DNA of 64,000 nucleotides from Kudoa neothunni (lineage: Eukaryota; Cnidaria), in NCBI GenBank assembly GCA_964304625.1, contig OZ199839.1, positions 10,664,001-10,728,000 on the forward strand, given 5' to 3'. Of this stretch, positions 38,214 through 51,088 are shown one piece after another. The translations under genes and the position numbers were made by a program. How positions within the stretch are numbered: position 1 is the stretch's first letter; every line of letters starts with the position of its first letter. The notes under the pieces are model-generated. The model was not told where the DNA came from and made no database searches. It was given only the letters and a program-made list of their open reading frames with translations.

Positions 38214-41200
38214 TAGTATATGCAGGTATAGATCGCTAGATTAGTTTGACCTGGTCGTTTACTAAAAGGTGGATTTTATAAGGATGATCTTCTAATTAAA
38301 TGATATCAATAATTAAGTTATTATTGTTGTTGTTGTGTTAGTGAAAATAGTATTTTTAGATTAAAATATTAGTGTGTCTCTAGGCGACCAGTAAAAAGAC
38401 AACTATCCCTTAGATACAGCGACGGATGTTAGTCAACCAACAAAAGGGTTATCATAGGAATTAACACCAGAATAGCTGGTCAACTTAACAATTCATATGT
38501 CTTTTACTAATAATAAAAATGTGGCTCTAATCCCCTAAATCATTAGGACCTAATTATCATACATGTTGTATGGATGTGGTGGTGTGGGTGGTTACCAGCA
38601 CACACTCATCACATTCGATAGACTAACCAACTGATAACCTACCCCATAGAAGTGTTCAACCTGTCACACCCACAAGCTTATAATTTGGTTCCCAACTAAC
38701 AACTAGATAATAACAACAACTTAGGTTGATGTTCCCCAGATGATGGTAATTATCCGGTAGATATAATTATTTGAATACTGATGTAGGAACATTTTAAATG
38801 ACTCGCCCCAAAAACAATATACAGCAATGAGTCACGAATATAATATCATTAATCATATCCCCACTGTATACTATGTGATATTGGAGGGGGTGGTGAGATG
38901 TGGTAGGTTTTGGACTTAAAATCAATATTCACAATCCACCAAACGGAAATATTGGACCAAAGCAGTGTTAGATATTTCGAAACTAATTAATATTGCAAGT
39001 TATTTTCAGAATGTTAGCATAAAAATCAACAAATACAGCCCATCAAGGCAAATAATAGTTAGAAGTGGACGGAGAATCAATCGAAAATCGTTCATATCAA
39101 AATTATACGTTATCCGCCCATAAATAAAGAAACGTGACAATGGAGAATAATTGCAAAATTTAATCCTGTCACTATGAATGGATGTGTTTATAAACAATCA
39201 TCACACATCAATAGATCATTATTGATTGAGGAAATGTGTGTTAAGCGGCCAACGATTACTTGAAAAAAAAATATTATCAATTAATCGGATATAGCTTTGA
39301 CTGCGAAAAACAACCAAAGAATATCTTTATCCAAAAAGTGTTGAGCTGATTAAGATTATTATATTCAATAATCGGTTGATATTGATTTTCGATGCAATTA
39401 ATCACGCCATAAACTCCGATTACGTGCCAATAAGGTGGTACAGGCGGATGTGTTGACGTGACTAGTGTCAACCACACGCATGATAGCCAAGTAAACACTT
39501 ATTAGGATTAGTTGTTAAAGCCTTGACAACAAAAATTAATTCTTTGTCTGTTTGAGGCAAGCGTTTCAACACACCTGCATCTAGCTTCTTTAAAAATAAT
39601 AGCATTAAACCCCCGTCGGGGCACCCCCAACAAAGAGGATTGTGTAGGATGTGCTGTTGCGCCTTACTCCACCTCCTCCTCCTTCTCAAAACAGCAATGT
39701 TCTATTAGTTTTCGGATTTTACGCCAACATGCACTCGCTCACCCACTGTGATCTCACTATAGTTAGTAGTTTTGTGATCAGGTGATTATAATCATACTCA
39801 AACGAATCCTCGACTTTGTATTTATATTCCACTGTCTGATATTTATTCTAGCTTATTGATGATGACCAATGGATAGTAAACCAACTGATTTGTAATTAGC
39901 CCCAATCCGGCTCAGCATTACGTTTGCTACTGATCGACAGTTTCTCATTTATAATTAAAAAACCCAGTGTAAGTCCCAACCATCTACATTACTCACGCCA
40001 GCCTAATCCCTTCAGGGGGTGATTTCAAATTAACCTTGAGACAACTAACAAGTCCTAGTAGAACAATTCACCTTGATTTGAATAAGTCATCTTATTCAAA
40101 TACACACACACGAATTACAAATGTATTACAGATATATTACTGAAGTATTACAATTTTTAGGGCTGATACTAACTGCGTTAACAAATCAATTACCTTTATT
40201 CTCCAATGACTCCTTCGCACGGTTGAGCTGGTAAATCGATCGTCAACTTCACTTGGATCCTATCAAATTTATCTTATCCTGTCAAAGATAACCCCGAGAA
40301 AACAAACAATATCTAGGAGATTGATCAATCTCGCAGATATGACGCATGTAGATGGTAATGATTAATATGTGGTGGATGATCAATCTACAGATAAGTATAA
40401 TATCGGTTAAATTTGTTATCTGGTGTTTTTTATTGAATTCTACATTCCGATAGGGAAGCTGTTTCACAGCACACACAATGTGAACGCTCTCCTGATGGCA
40501 TAACATCAATATAATAGATACGATTAGATAATTTATATTGTAGTGATGGAGAATTGATCGTTATCTGTCCTAATCCAAAATGTGTTTGGTTGTCATTGTT
40601 TATTTGTCACATTGAAATATTTAAATTTTGAAAGCTTAATCCTTTTTTGTATTGTACAAATATTCGGTTTGTTGATTTGAAAGAGATGATGACTATGACA
40701 GTTGTTGATGTTGTTGTTGTTGTTATTGTGTGTGTTCCCTGTGTGTTGTGTTCAAAGCAAGATATGTCATATTTGGGCGCTATTATTTGATTTTAAATAA
40801 TAATTTTACAAAAAATGTTTGACATTTGATTTAATCCTGCATATGATTAAAGAGGGATAGCTAGAGATTTGCTTCCGTTACATCAGCAATAACTCTCTGT
40901 TTTAAAAACCAAAGATGTGACATTCATCTCGTGTTAATTTTACAATCATTTGTTGGTTATACACATTCAATTAATCAACTTGATATTATTGTGGGCAATT
41001 TTGAGTGGGTTCCGACATTTGTTCTTATCGTAACAACTGAATTAAATATTGAATATTGAGGGTGTTTCGTGTTTTCATTTTTCATCGCCTACAAAGCCTT
41101 TCATATTAATCAGTTGGTTGACCGATAAATAAATATTGGTGAGTGAATCAGTGAGAGCGAGTGTGTATTAGAAAAGCGAAGCTGAGATTATCCATAAAAA

Positions 41201-43422
41201 TCGCGCTATTGTAACATCCTAAAATATTTTTGATATTATTTGAAATAAGTTCGAGAATTTTTTAATCTTTGAGGTGTTTGAAAAATTTGCATTATATTAC
41301 CCACAATAAATTCAAATTAAATAAGTAAAGTTAAATATCCCCGAGTTTTTAAGTTGGGTGGTATTTTATGTAGGAAATCAATAAAAACGTATATTTGTGT
41401 GATTGGCAGCAGGATACAACATATATTTGTGTAGAGTTTTAATAATATAATTAGTTGCCATAAAAGTATAATTTAAAGATAACGACGTGTTAGTTGTGAC
41501 AACGACAACGTCACGTTATTACGAATATTCAATATTCCATCTAATATTGACACGAAATGTAAGAAATTGCTCCTTTTAAAAATCGCAACGAGAAAATATC
41601 ACGAAAAGATAAAAATTGATAAGGTGTAAATATCAAATTAAAAGATAAATGCTAATGGGTTAAGTGATTTGACATTATAGTATATCCATTACTACTGGGT
41701 AATGACCATAGCTCTTCGTTACGTGGCATTCAGCAACTAATATGTATAAGTCAAACTTATTGAAATCACTTTAATAATTCTTTAGCAGTTGTTTCGATAG
41801 CAGATATTTTTTAGCTACAAAATATCAATGATTATTTAGGCTTATCACTTGTCTAATGTTTTTTCGAGGTATACATTGATTTATTAAGGGTTAAATAGGA
41901 CAAAATTTTTCGAGCTCAAAAATTTTATTATTTTAAACAAACCAAATGATTACAATATATCGTTCGATCAATCGATGAGAAATATGGTGAAACTAATATG
42001 TGTATTCATTGTACAATAAACAAACACACATTAATCATAATGAAATGTATTGTGAGTATTTATTGGATTTCACCGAGAATTATTCTCATTTGTGCGCATA
42101 TAAAAATATTTCTTAACCCCATTTTCAAATCAAACTACAAAATCAGGAGAACGTTCATTAAAACACACAATATAAAACCCCCTTTATAGAATGTATTCAA
42201 ACTGCGAAATTATTTCAAATTCCAAACCGCTAAACATTGCCTAACAATTCGGGCCATGTTGTTATTTGAAGTATTAAGCTCAACTCAGCAGACTATTCCC
42301 ATAGGGCCATCGATCTAATCCCATTAGTGTGATATTATAATCCTTATTAGTAGTGAATTGACCACTACATAGTTTTGTTATTTTTAGGCAGCGTTAATCC
42401 TTAAATATTTTTAATTTTATGGATGAATTCATTTTTTATCATGCCCGATTGTGTTATGTCTATATTTGAAGAATAAATTGTGCGTGCGCCATTGTGATTT
42501 TATAATCAAATTCGGATGTGATTTGTGTGTATTTTAGTCCTAATATTTTTCATAAAGATTTTCTAAATTTTTCATATCTTTTTTGTTTAAAATGAATATT
42601 CAACCACGAAAAACCACTAATATGTGATAATTGAATATTTGTTGTATTTTTAAATAAAATATAATTCATCTAAATTTTGCAAAACATATTTATTTAATTT
42701 ATGTAATTAAATCAGTTGTTTCAAGTGGAAGAAGAAATAGGTAAAGACAGCATTACGATTTATATACTTATAATCGGACCTGCGCGGCTTGTGTAAAGGC
42801 ATGCGTTTACCCCCAAAACACCGAAGGATACATTCCACGATTAACTTTAGGATTTCAAAAACGCGGATAAATTAAGACCAATCAATGAACGGCTACCGTC
42901 ACTCATTATAATTATTACTCTTATTTTAAGTTGATACATATCATTTGATGAAATTTTAAGATTTCAACCTATAAATAAGGATTAATGGTTATAGTTGATT
43001 TGGAGTTTGATAAATAAAGACAACAAAAAACACGCCAGGTTGTGTTCAATTCGAATTTTTCGTAGAAATCAATATTCAATGCAACATTTTTTCAAACAAA
43101 ATATTTTCTAGGCGCCTTTGCTACATTATATACATTATATTTATTAAATGGTTCAATTTGTTTACAAATAAGCTGAAAGTTTGTCAAGGTTAAATGCGTT
43201 TTTATAAGATGCATACGTATGACCAACTTAATGTAATAGTGATACATTGTAATTTCGTTTAAAAAAATACGTAAATGAGACATATATTTATTGGATGTTA
43301 GTTATTCCTCTAATTGGTATATTATTATTGAACAACTGTTGGAGGATATTTTCAATTTTTAAAATATGACATATTACTTTAATTTTAAATATTAATTAAA
43401 TGCTCAAGTTTCATGTTTATAT
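38214..43422. other. 5.2-kb gene-free region upstream of Groucho
   Basis: No coding gene recognised. Short low-complexity runs occur: (TTG)n near 38320 and 40705-40725. A GC-richer patch at 39580-39690 contains a minus-strand ORF with an Arg run, but no domain. The region may hold distal control sequence for Groucho; that is inference from position only. Confidence 0.4.
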
Positions 43423-44005
43423 CAGAGATTCTCAAAGTGGGTTCCACAAAGCGACAATTAATCATAACATAAGAAATCGGTACATATCATATCTTTCGAC
43501 GTCAGTGAATTTTCACTGATAGCTAGAGATAGCAACACTAGTGATAGCTGGTTTTTGTCAGTTAACTACCCACCTGCAGGAAGATTGTGCTACTTTGCTG
43601 TTAACAAATGCATTTCTTCAATTCAACAAATTATTGTTACTATTTTTTAAGCCCTACAATGGATCGACGGTTAAAAAAAGTAAATACAACAACATCAGCT
43701 AACAAAGACATAAAAATTGATAAATTTACAAATTTACAAATTAACGATCTGCAAGCATTAGTTAATAAAATGGAATATGTTCCAATTTACTGTGTTTAAA
43801 ATTATTCTCTTTACCATAATAAGTAACTGCTATTTGCTATCACAATTTCGATAAGTTTGTTCCGAATAAAATATTTTTTTATTATAATAATTATTAACCC
43901 ATTATGGTTAGTTGAACAAACCTTAGTCAGTTAATTTAAATAAGGGTTCATTATATTACCAAAAATGTGAAGGATTCCATTGCAAAAAAAGTTTGAGGAA
44001 CGCAG
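43423..44005 (+). mobile_element. hAT MITE with a transposase start remnant
   Basis: The left tip is CAGAGATTCTCAAAGTGG and the right tip (inverted) is CTGCGTTCCTCAAAC. Flanking octamers GTTTATAT and GTATACAC match at 5 of 8. An ATG at 43659 opens a 46-codon ORF beginning MDRRLKKVNTTTSANK, like the basic start of FAM200/ZBED5-type hAT proteins. Confidence 0.6.
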
Positions 44006-44460
44006 GTATACACTAACAAAAATAATATAATTTGCAGTAGTATCCGACTTTTCTAACTTCCTAGATAGAGTGACGAAACTTCTAGGTCAGACGATTAGAA
44101 TATTAAAAATTTACGATGGTTAAAAGATTTGAAAAAACTTAGAAAATTCGTATCCTCACAGAAACAGCTTATAATCTACAAAAAATGTTAAGTTTTCATA
44201 TAAATTTCGAAATTATCATATAATTTCTCAAAGTAATGTTTTCTTCAATCAGAATCAACGACAATAAGTTGATAGTTGATAGAATAAATGAGACAACATA
44301 TTGAACGAGAATAAATACAAAAATTAATTAAAAATAAATGAAAATACAAAAATAATATGAAGCATAGAAATAGATAAAATATGGAAAAGGAGTGCTTATT
44401 TTTTCTTAAACAGTCCCTTACGCGGAAGATCCTTTGCGGACACAATTGATCCTCGTTGGT

Positions 44461-47400
44461 TCATTCCATGCCTTTTGACGAAAATTTCATGGATAGCCAA
44501 AGCCAGTGAATCTTGGGTGTGTATTTGATGTATTTTGAAGTTTTTGAAGTGAAGGGTATATCGCCATATCTGAAGCAAATAAGTATGATTAGATGTTTGC
44601 TATTATAATGCACTTATTCAAAAAACATACACTTTAAGAAAATTTTCGTATGTGGGAACAATCATGGATAATATCTTTTCGGAGAGATCACGTTTGAACA
44701 GATTTGGCAGGGGGTACGATAGTTTTTATTTGATCGATTATCGTTTCAAGTTCGGCGTTGAAGGTCTTTAAGAGAGAGAGAGGGATCAATAAGAAAAAAC
44801 AAGCTCAAATTTACTTTGAAGGAATTTTTTATTTGTCCTTTTAACTTTGAATTCAACTATCAAATTTTATTAACAACAAGGAACTCAATTTAAAGATAAA
44901 AATTACATTTTTTCCTGAATACTGAAATTCCGCGATACTTTTTGACACATCAGAATCATTCAAAGCTGCCAAACAACCCAGCACTTTCAACCAACTATCG
45001 AAAAAAACATCCACACAAATAAACAATAGGAAGCGCGAAAAATTACCAAGTTTCGAAATTGTCATATTCGATTTTAAGGTGCTCCTCTTAAAATCGTTTA
45101 TTATTACGTTAATGAAATCTTGAGCCAACAGATCGTTTGTTGTAGCATAGCTACATCGCAATAAAACAAAAATAAGCGTATTGTTCATCCTAACAATGTA
45201 AAATTTACCTTGAAAACCGATGAATTATATAGTTGTAATTGTTGATTAGAAATAAGCATCGGACTTATGTCATCTGGATAAGCGGCGGATTTCTCTACGA
45301 GGAAAGATCCTAGACTTCCAATGATACTCTCTATTGTTGAGGTATAGGAATGAATTGATTAGAAAATTTAAAAAAACCATTATACTCATTAGTTTCCAGG
45401 CGTTATCATCCCAAGATCTGTCTGGGTAGTTCAAATCGGTTTTCTCTTTGGAATTCTGCTGATTGGGAAACATGTTTCATGTTTTCGAGCACAAACCCGA
45501 TCACATTTGAGTGAGCTACCAATGCAAAAATAGAAGTCAATGTCTACATGATCAAAATATCAAAGAATATAATGATTCAAGACATCACGTTGGATGTGAA
45601 CTCGTGAACATTGGCGTCAAGTTTAGTGTCCAATTTCTCAAGGTTTTCCTACAAAAAATTGTCCATCAATTCGATAAATCCAGTTTAAAAGTTGAAACCT
45701 TACCTCTTTAAAAATCTTATATTTTACCAATACACGAAACAACTAGATTCCAATTATTAATTTTTATTGCTGTTATAATCGAACGCAATTTATACTTCAT
45801 TTTGCAAATTATCTACAATTGAACGAAACTGCCTTCTAGGTTTGATAAAAACGAGGCTTAATTGATGTCACAGATTAGATCCAACCAACAATTTTAAGGA
45901 AAATATTTTTATTGTATATGCCTACTTTGATTACCACTTCGAATAATGGTTTACTACGTAAACAAAAACTCCATCAATGGTATAAACGATATGATCAAAC
46001 TTAAGTAGATTAGAATGTCATTCTTGGAACATTCCTCTCTGGCATAATCGATCAAAACGCTCATTTCACTTTCACATTGCTGCAACAGCGCCCAAACATA
46101 TCGACGACAACACTTTGTTATGACTCATCTCCGGTATGAGTTCTTCCATAGATTTATTTTCCATAGTGATCATCACTAAAAGTGCCCCAAACATTTTCAC
46201 CGTGTAGGAAGAATGAATCATTTCTAATTATTATTTATATAATAAAGGCATAATCAAGTTGCACATAAACGCCTACCTTATTTCCCCACGCACATCTAGA
46301 AAGCGATCATCATGGGTGGAGATTTGGACTGCACAAAATAATTATCAAAAGATTGAAACAAAAACTACCAGAAGCTTCAGTATTTTCACTATTGATACTA
46401 TTATGTTTGGTATACGACTAGAACCAGTTATTCAACAATTGGTAAAGGGCTTAGTCAATATAATATGAATTACCCCCACTCGAAATTTTTCTGTAAGCCT
46501 ATAAATTTTAATTTAAATAAATATCACATTGAACAGCTAACTAAAAACTACGTGTTGAGAGTTGTGACCAAAATACTTATACGAGCGTTCTCGTAAAATT
46601 CAACCAATTCTATATGATATTTACTCATACGTTATTCGAATAAAAATTTAAATGTTGTATGTATGTATGTATATATAATTAGTTGTACCATTTTTCCAGC
46701 ACTTCGGATGTGTATAAAACATTTGGTAATCATTCTTAATTCAGTACATGCGGCATCTTTAAATAATTCATTATGATCAAATATCCCCTCAAATACCTGG
46801 GATAATAGCATAATTGGAGAGCGATTCAATGTCAAACAATTCAACTAGAAAGTCAAGTATTCGAGTTGATTATTCAAAAAGAAAGTTACTAGAATCAGGT
46901 TGTGGAGAAATTCCATTTTCTACATTCAAGCACATAATAAACGTAAATAACATAACACAATTAATATAATTAATTTAAGTTTATGAATTTTTAATTGTTT
47001 AAGAAACCAATAAAAATAAGAATTACCGGAAAATGAACTGAGAAACGATTCAGTAAACTTTATGTTTTTAATCACTACGTCGTTAGGATAAGTTTTCACA
47101 TGGGATAACAATTGGGAATGCATTTCTCGGACCAAATTTTTTTGGCCTTGTCCAATCAAATAGCTCTATAATGTAAGCGTAAGAGATGAGTGTGCTTGGT
47201 TGATCTTTAACTTACAAAATGGGATGTGTCTGAGTTTTCAGCATATGCTGAGTGAAGTAGTCTCGAGCCTCTATGCATAAATCCACAATTTCTATGTATT
47301 TTTTTAATTCACCGGGCTGAACACTAAGAAAAATCAAATGCTACTATCATATCAGATCATCCAATTGAAGTGGTTTACGTTGTTTGTAAAAACGAAGTAT

Positions 47401-47841
47401 ATTTGGTGGCAATGTTGTGGTAGTTGATCACTTTGTCCAATTCTTTTGTAACCAATAAAGCATCTAATTACAATTAGATGCATCCGAAAAAATTCTTTAG
47501 TCTTTATTGCAGGAAAAATCAAATTCAAGAGATACTATGCTCTAACAATTTCAAGCTTGGAAATGGTTTTTCTGAAAATTTTTAGCCTCAATCTCCAACT
47601 CATCGAAAATCCTGCTACAGTTATCAATAATTTCCAACTTGATATTTAAAATATAACATTTTATTAAATCCCATCAATTATCATTTTTAATACGTTAGAC
47701 ACTGTCATGTCGTGATAGATTTTCATATTGTCCTTCCATTCATTTATTTTGGTGCCATCCTTAATAATTGAATTAAAATGAAGAAATAAGTTTTTTCTGA
47801 GGTACCGAATCGGAATATTCAACAGAATTTCCTACTGACAT
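44461..47841 (-). CDS. EXOC7: Exocyst complex component Exo70 (many exons, one frame slip)
   Basis: Exo70 tethers secretory vesicles to the plasma membrane, binding phosphoinositides and Rho GTPases. Supported minus-strand exons: 47841-47806, 47759-47694, 47637 to about 47544, 47463-47379, 47323-47216, 47163-47027, 46919-46890, 46844-46797, 46756-46689, further ones between 46.6 and 44.8 kb, and 44569-44461. Landmarks: LVTKELDKVINYHNIATKY (N-terminal coiled region), GQGQKNLVREMHSQLL, ELRMITKCFIHIRSAGK, NVHEFTSNVM, DSWLKVLGCL, FNAELETIIDQI, KDLSEKIL-like KRDLSEKILSMIVPTYENFL, and the terminal VYGDIPFTSKTSKYIKY. Between NFQ and KTISKLEI the frame slips by one base in an A5 run (plus-strand T run 47567-47571). 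Middle exon limits are only approximate, and one junction near 46.6 kb does not keep phase as read. Confidence 0.82.
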
Positions 47842-49074
47842 ATTTATCTTCGTTGAATTACGTCATAACTCGGTTCGAGAAAACTTCGGTCTTATTAATT
47901 CGTAAATATCTTTATGAGCATACCAAATTGTTAAAAGTGCTTTATTTTAAATAGTTTTTTTATTACATTGATGGAATATTATTAGTTGAGGAATTTGCGT
48001 TTTAATAATCTCTACTGGGTTATCCCCATTATCTATTGTAATTACACTCATTATTATCGTGTTATTCAAAAATCATCACCCGTTACTATATTATTTTTAT
48101 TTTTTCATGTAGTTTTCGTATTTTTTAATTTTTAAACAAATGTAAGTTTTTCATCCCATAAACGAAACAAAAATAAGAATATCATGAATCGATTCGTAAA
48201 AATAATCAATGGAGTGGAAGATTAAAAATTAAATTAAAGAATATTTTTAGGTTTATGTATTTTAGAAAATAAAGATAATTTCGTTATATACAATTCGGTT
48301 CAAATAAAATGTGGATTTTAAATTCTTTTTTGACTAATTAAAGTAAAAAATATTTATTTATATTAATTATACTGCACTCTATTTTTAATACGTTGTAATC
48401 TTTAGAAATCCATAAACTATTCCTAATTGATTTAGAAGACGTATAAAGCAATAAAACGAATATAAATAAAGATTCATTCAGCTTTGATCTTCAGCAAACT
48501 CTCGGTCCTGAGTAATTCAATTCGTTGTGTTTTTGCATATTTTTTAGTAATTGTGTCTAGACAAGGAAAAGAATAATAATATATGAAGTCAGAATCCTAC
48601 TTTTATTGTTTAATTTTATATAGGGCTTTAAAAATTGGGAAAAGAGGAAAATTGATGTTCTTGCTAGTGTGTACTTCAAATTGCTTATTTTAATCCTTTT
48701 AGTCTTCAAAATGCTTGACAAAAAATATCGAAATCGTCTATTTCTCAGTTAAGTATTGAAGATAAAATCAAAATAACCAACCATGGTAATGGAATGAATA
48801 GTCATAGCTAACGGGGTGGTGCTGCTGATTGCACATACGTTAAGTTCGGTTACAATCCTCATAATCAATCATTACATCAAATGGTCAAAAAACCGAGGAA
48901 TCCCCACAAAACTAAAGAATATTTTCAAAAAAAATAATTATTTGTATTTTTGCGCAAGTGTGTTTCTCGGTATTGCATAACTTTTCCTTGGTCCTAAAGG
49001 TTACGCAATATCGATAGTTTATTGTAATCTTTTTTCTCGTTAATCACAAATACCTCATCTCATACACCTTAGGG
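47842..49074. other. AT-rich spacer upstream of EXOC7
   Basis: No gene recognised. An imperfect inverted repeat at about 48965-49010 (CGGTATTGCATAAC and its inverted partner) is the only structure seen. Confidence 0.45.
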
Positions 49075-49226
49075 AAGGGGTTCACAACCGGGGGGTAGAT
49101 TAATCGACATCAAAATTAGCCAGAAATGCTTAAAATGTTTTAGGGAATAAGTATTTGACAATTATTTATAAATCTATTACCAGTCTCTTTCCTTTATGCC
49201 TCGTTTATCTTTTAGAGGTTTTGCCA

Positions 49227-49250
49227 AATAATAATAATAATAATAATAAT
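49227..49250. repeat. (AAT)n microsatellite
   Basis: Eight tandem AAT units. Confidence 0.9.
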
Positions 49251-49473
49251 ACTCAAAGTGGCTATTTGCATAATAAATAATATTTAGGCATCACTAATTT
49301 TGACTATTTTTAATTATTTTTGGGTCCCAAGAGAAATGGTCTGCATAAGAAATAATTCGATTCAGCAAAATCTAAAAAATTAAACCTGTAGACAGCTTTG
49401 TGAATAAGAGTTCATGGGATTAAAAATTGTCATTATGCAAGCATACATGTCTTTTAGGGTCGGAATTTATTCA

Positions 49474-49486
49474 CCCCCCCCCCCCC
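49474..49486. repeat. C13 homopolymer
   Basis: Thirteen consecutive C, the longest C run seen in the window; its length is likely to be unreliable. Confidence 0.9.
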
Positions 49487-50614
49487 AAATAGCCTCTACC
49501 ATAGCTAAGCTAGTATGAAACCTCAAATTAAATATGAATCTGGCTCCCAAGCGAAACGTGTTAAGAGGGGCGAAGTCGAAAAAACGGTTGAGTACCCCTG
49601 CCTTATGAGATTAAACCTCAGTAGTGATTTTGATATAAATATGTCCTTTAAATTTCTGAAAAGTTTTACGTTACAATTTTCCTATTTTTTATTAAGTAAA
49701 AATATATCAAGTTGCGTTTACTGGCCAAAACAATCCAACAAACCTTAATGTAATAAGATAATGAAGATCATTATCTTCAATATCATCTGTATATAGAATT
49801 ACAATTACATATTTATAGCATCGAAATATACTTTGAAAGCAATTTTTCAAGGAATACAGGATAGATTTGACTCTCAGTCAAAAAAATATTTTACTCGGAG
49901 GATTTGTTTTGACGCCATATTTTTCAAAATCTGTATGAGGTAGAAAATGTCAAAAAGATATGCGAATTAAGACAACTAAACTTTAGGGTAAATTTCGTGC
50001 GATTGTATGGTCAAAATAAGATCGGTCTGGGTAGTAAAAATCTCAGATTCTTTATAGTTATAGGGTTAAATGTGAGATTATTAGTATTCGATCTTTAATT
50101 TGTCTAAAACATTAATCATTTAATTTTTTTAATAATTTATTACAGCATGAAAACTAATATAATAGATTAAATGAATTTTTAAATTCTCAAGCGTGTTTAA
50201 ATACAAAAAATTGAGAACATTTTACAAAAACCTATAAAACGTTTTAAAGGTGTTGAAACTCATAAAAAGGTGTGGACTGTTGCGAATTTTTACTTGCCAC
50301 ATCACATCGACGTCATTCGATAATATTCCAAATAATAATTGGACAAGCTGTCATGGAGACAAACAATTTTCTAGTTCCTAAAGGAGACCATAATTATTAA
50401 AATGAATGAATGAATTATTTATTTATTTATTTGTTATGTGGTGGGTTTACTACCTCGAGAGACAGCATTTGAGTTGAGATAGTTGAAGGGGGAATTTCAG
50501 TGTAGACAACACTTTTGATAATTTTTAGTGTAATCATCTTTTTACTAAATCAGTGGTTGACATTAAGTGTGATGGAAACATAACTAATAAAAGTACATTC
50601 GTAAGGAGATTGTA

Positions 50615-50693
50615 TTGGCGAAAGCGCGGGAAAATTTGAAGTAATAGATTTGAATTTGGCGCCAATTAATTGAAACTTTCATGTTGGCGCGAA
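50615..50693. promoter_or_regulatory. Cluster of E2F-like and CHR-like motifs
   Basis: Within 80 bp: TTGGCGAAA (50615), GCGCGGGAAAA (50624-50634, E2F consensus inverted), TTTGAA (50635-50640 and 50649-50654, CHR-like), TTTGGCGCCAA (50655-50665, palindromic E2F site) and TTGGCGCGAA (50684-50693). Such density is striking in AT-rich spacer. No recognised gene starts beside it, so its target is unknown. It could also be part of an undetected element. Confidence 0.4.
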
Positions 50694-50850
50694 TATTTTC
50701 AATAAAAAACTAAATCACACAAAACCTAAGAATCATACGAATTATAAACATGTAGATACCGTGAAATAGTTGTTGTAAAGTTGATCACACAGATTAGTGC
50801 TCATCACACATTTATTTCTAGTGATGGAGTGAAACAAAGTAATCCTTATA

Positions 50851-51065
50851 CAGTAACTTATGGGTCATACGTAATATCGCAATAAAACATAAATTAATCA
50901 GTAATAGATAATTCAACCCAAATATTATAAACTTAATAACATTAGCAACATCTTACCTAAATTTGACTTTAGAAAAATTACATTATCAATGGTTTTTATG
51001 CATTCTGTGTGTGTGCGTAATGATTTTTATTTCCCTTTTGATTACGCACGACCCATAAGTCACCA
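50851..51065. mobile_element. Short TcMar-like MITE next to the VPS51 3' end
   Basis: Inverted ends CAGTAACTTATGGGTCATAC (left) and TGGTGACTTATGGGTCGTGC (right, inverted), with TA on both flanks. It is 215 bp long and ends 24 bp beyond the VPS51 stop codon. Confidence 0.7.
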
Positions 51066-51088
51066 TATATACAAAATTTTTCACTAAA

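Larger units (their letters stand above)
49075..49600. mobile_element. hAT MITE
   Basis: The left tip is AAGGGGTTCACAACCG and the right tip (inverted) is CAGGGGTACTCAACCG. Flanks CCTTAGGG (49067-49074) and CCTTATGA (49601-49608) match at 6 of 8. It carries an (AAT)n run and a C13 homopolymer. Confidence 0.7.

Noticed and set aside
39468-39689. Minus-strand ORF starting with an Arg run
   Set aside because: Simple-sequence start, no domain, no supporting neighbouring exon; treated as chance.
45511-45711. Plus-strand 66-codon ORF
   Set aside because: Antisense to EXOC7 coding sequence that includes NVHEFTSN.
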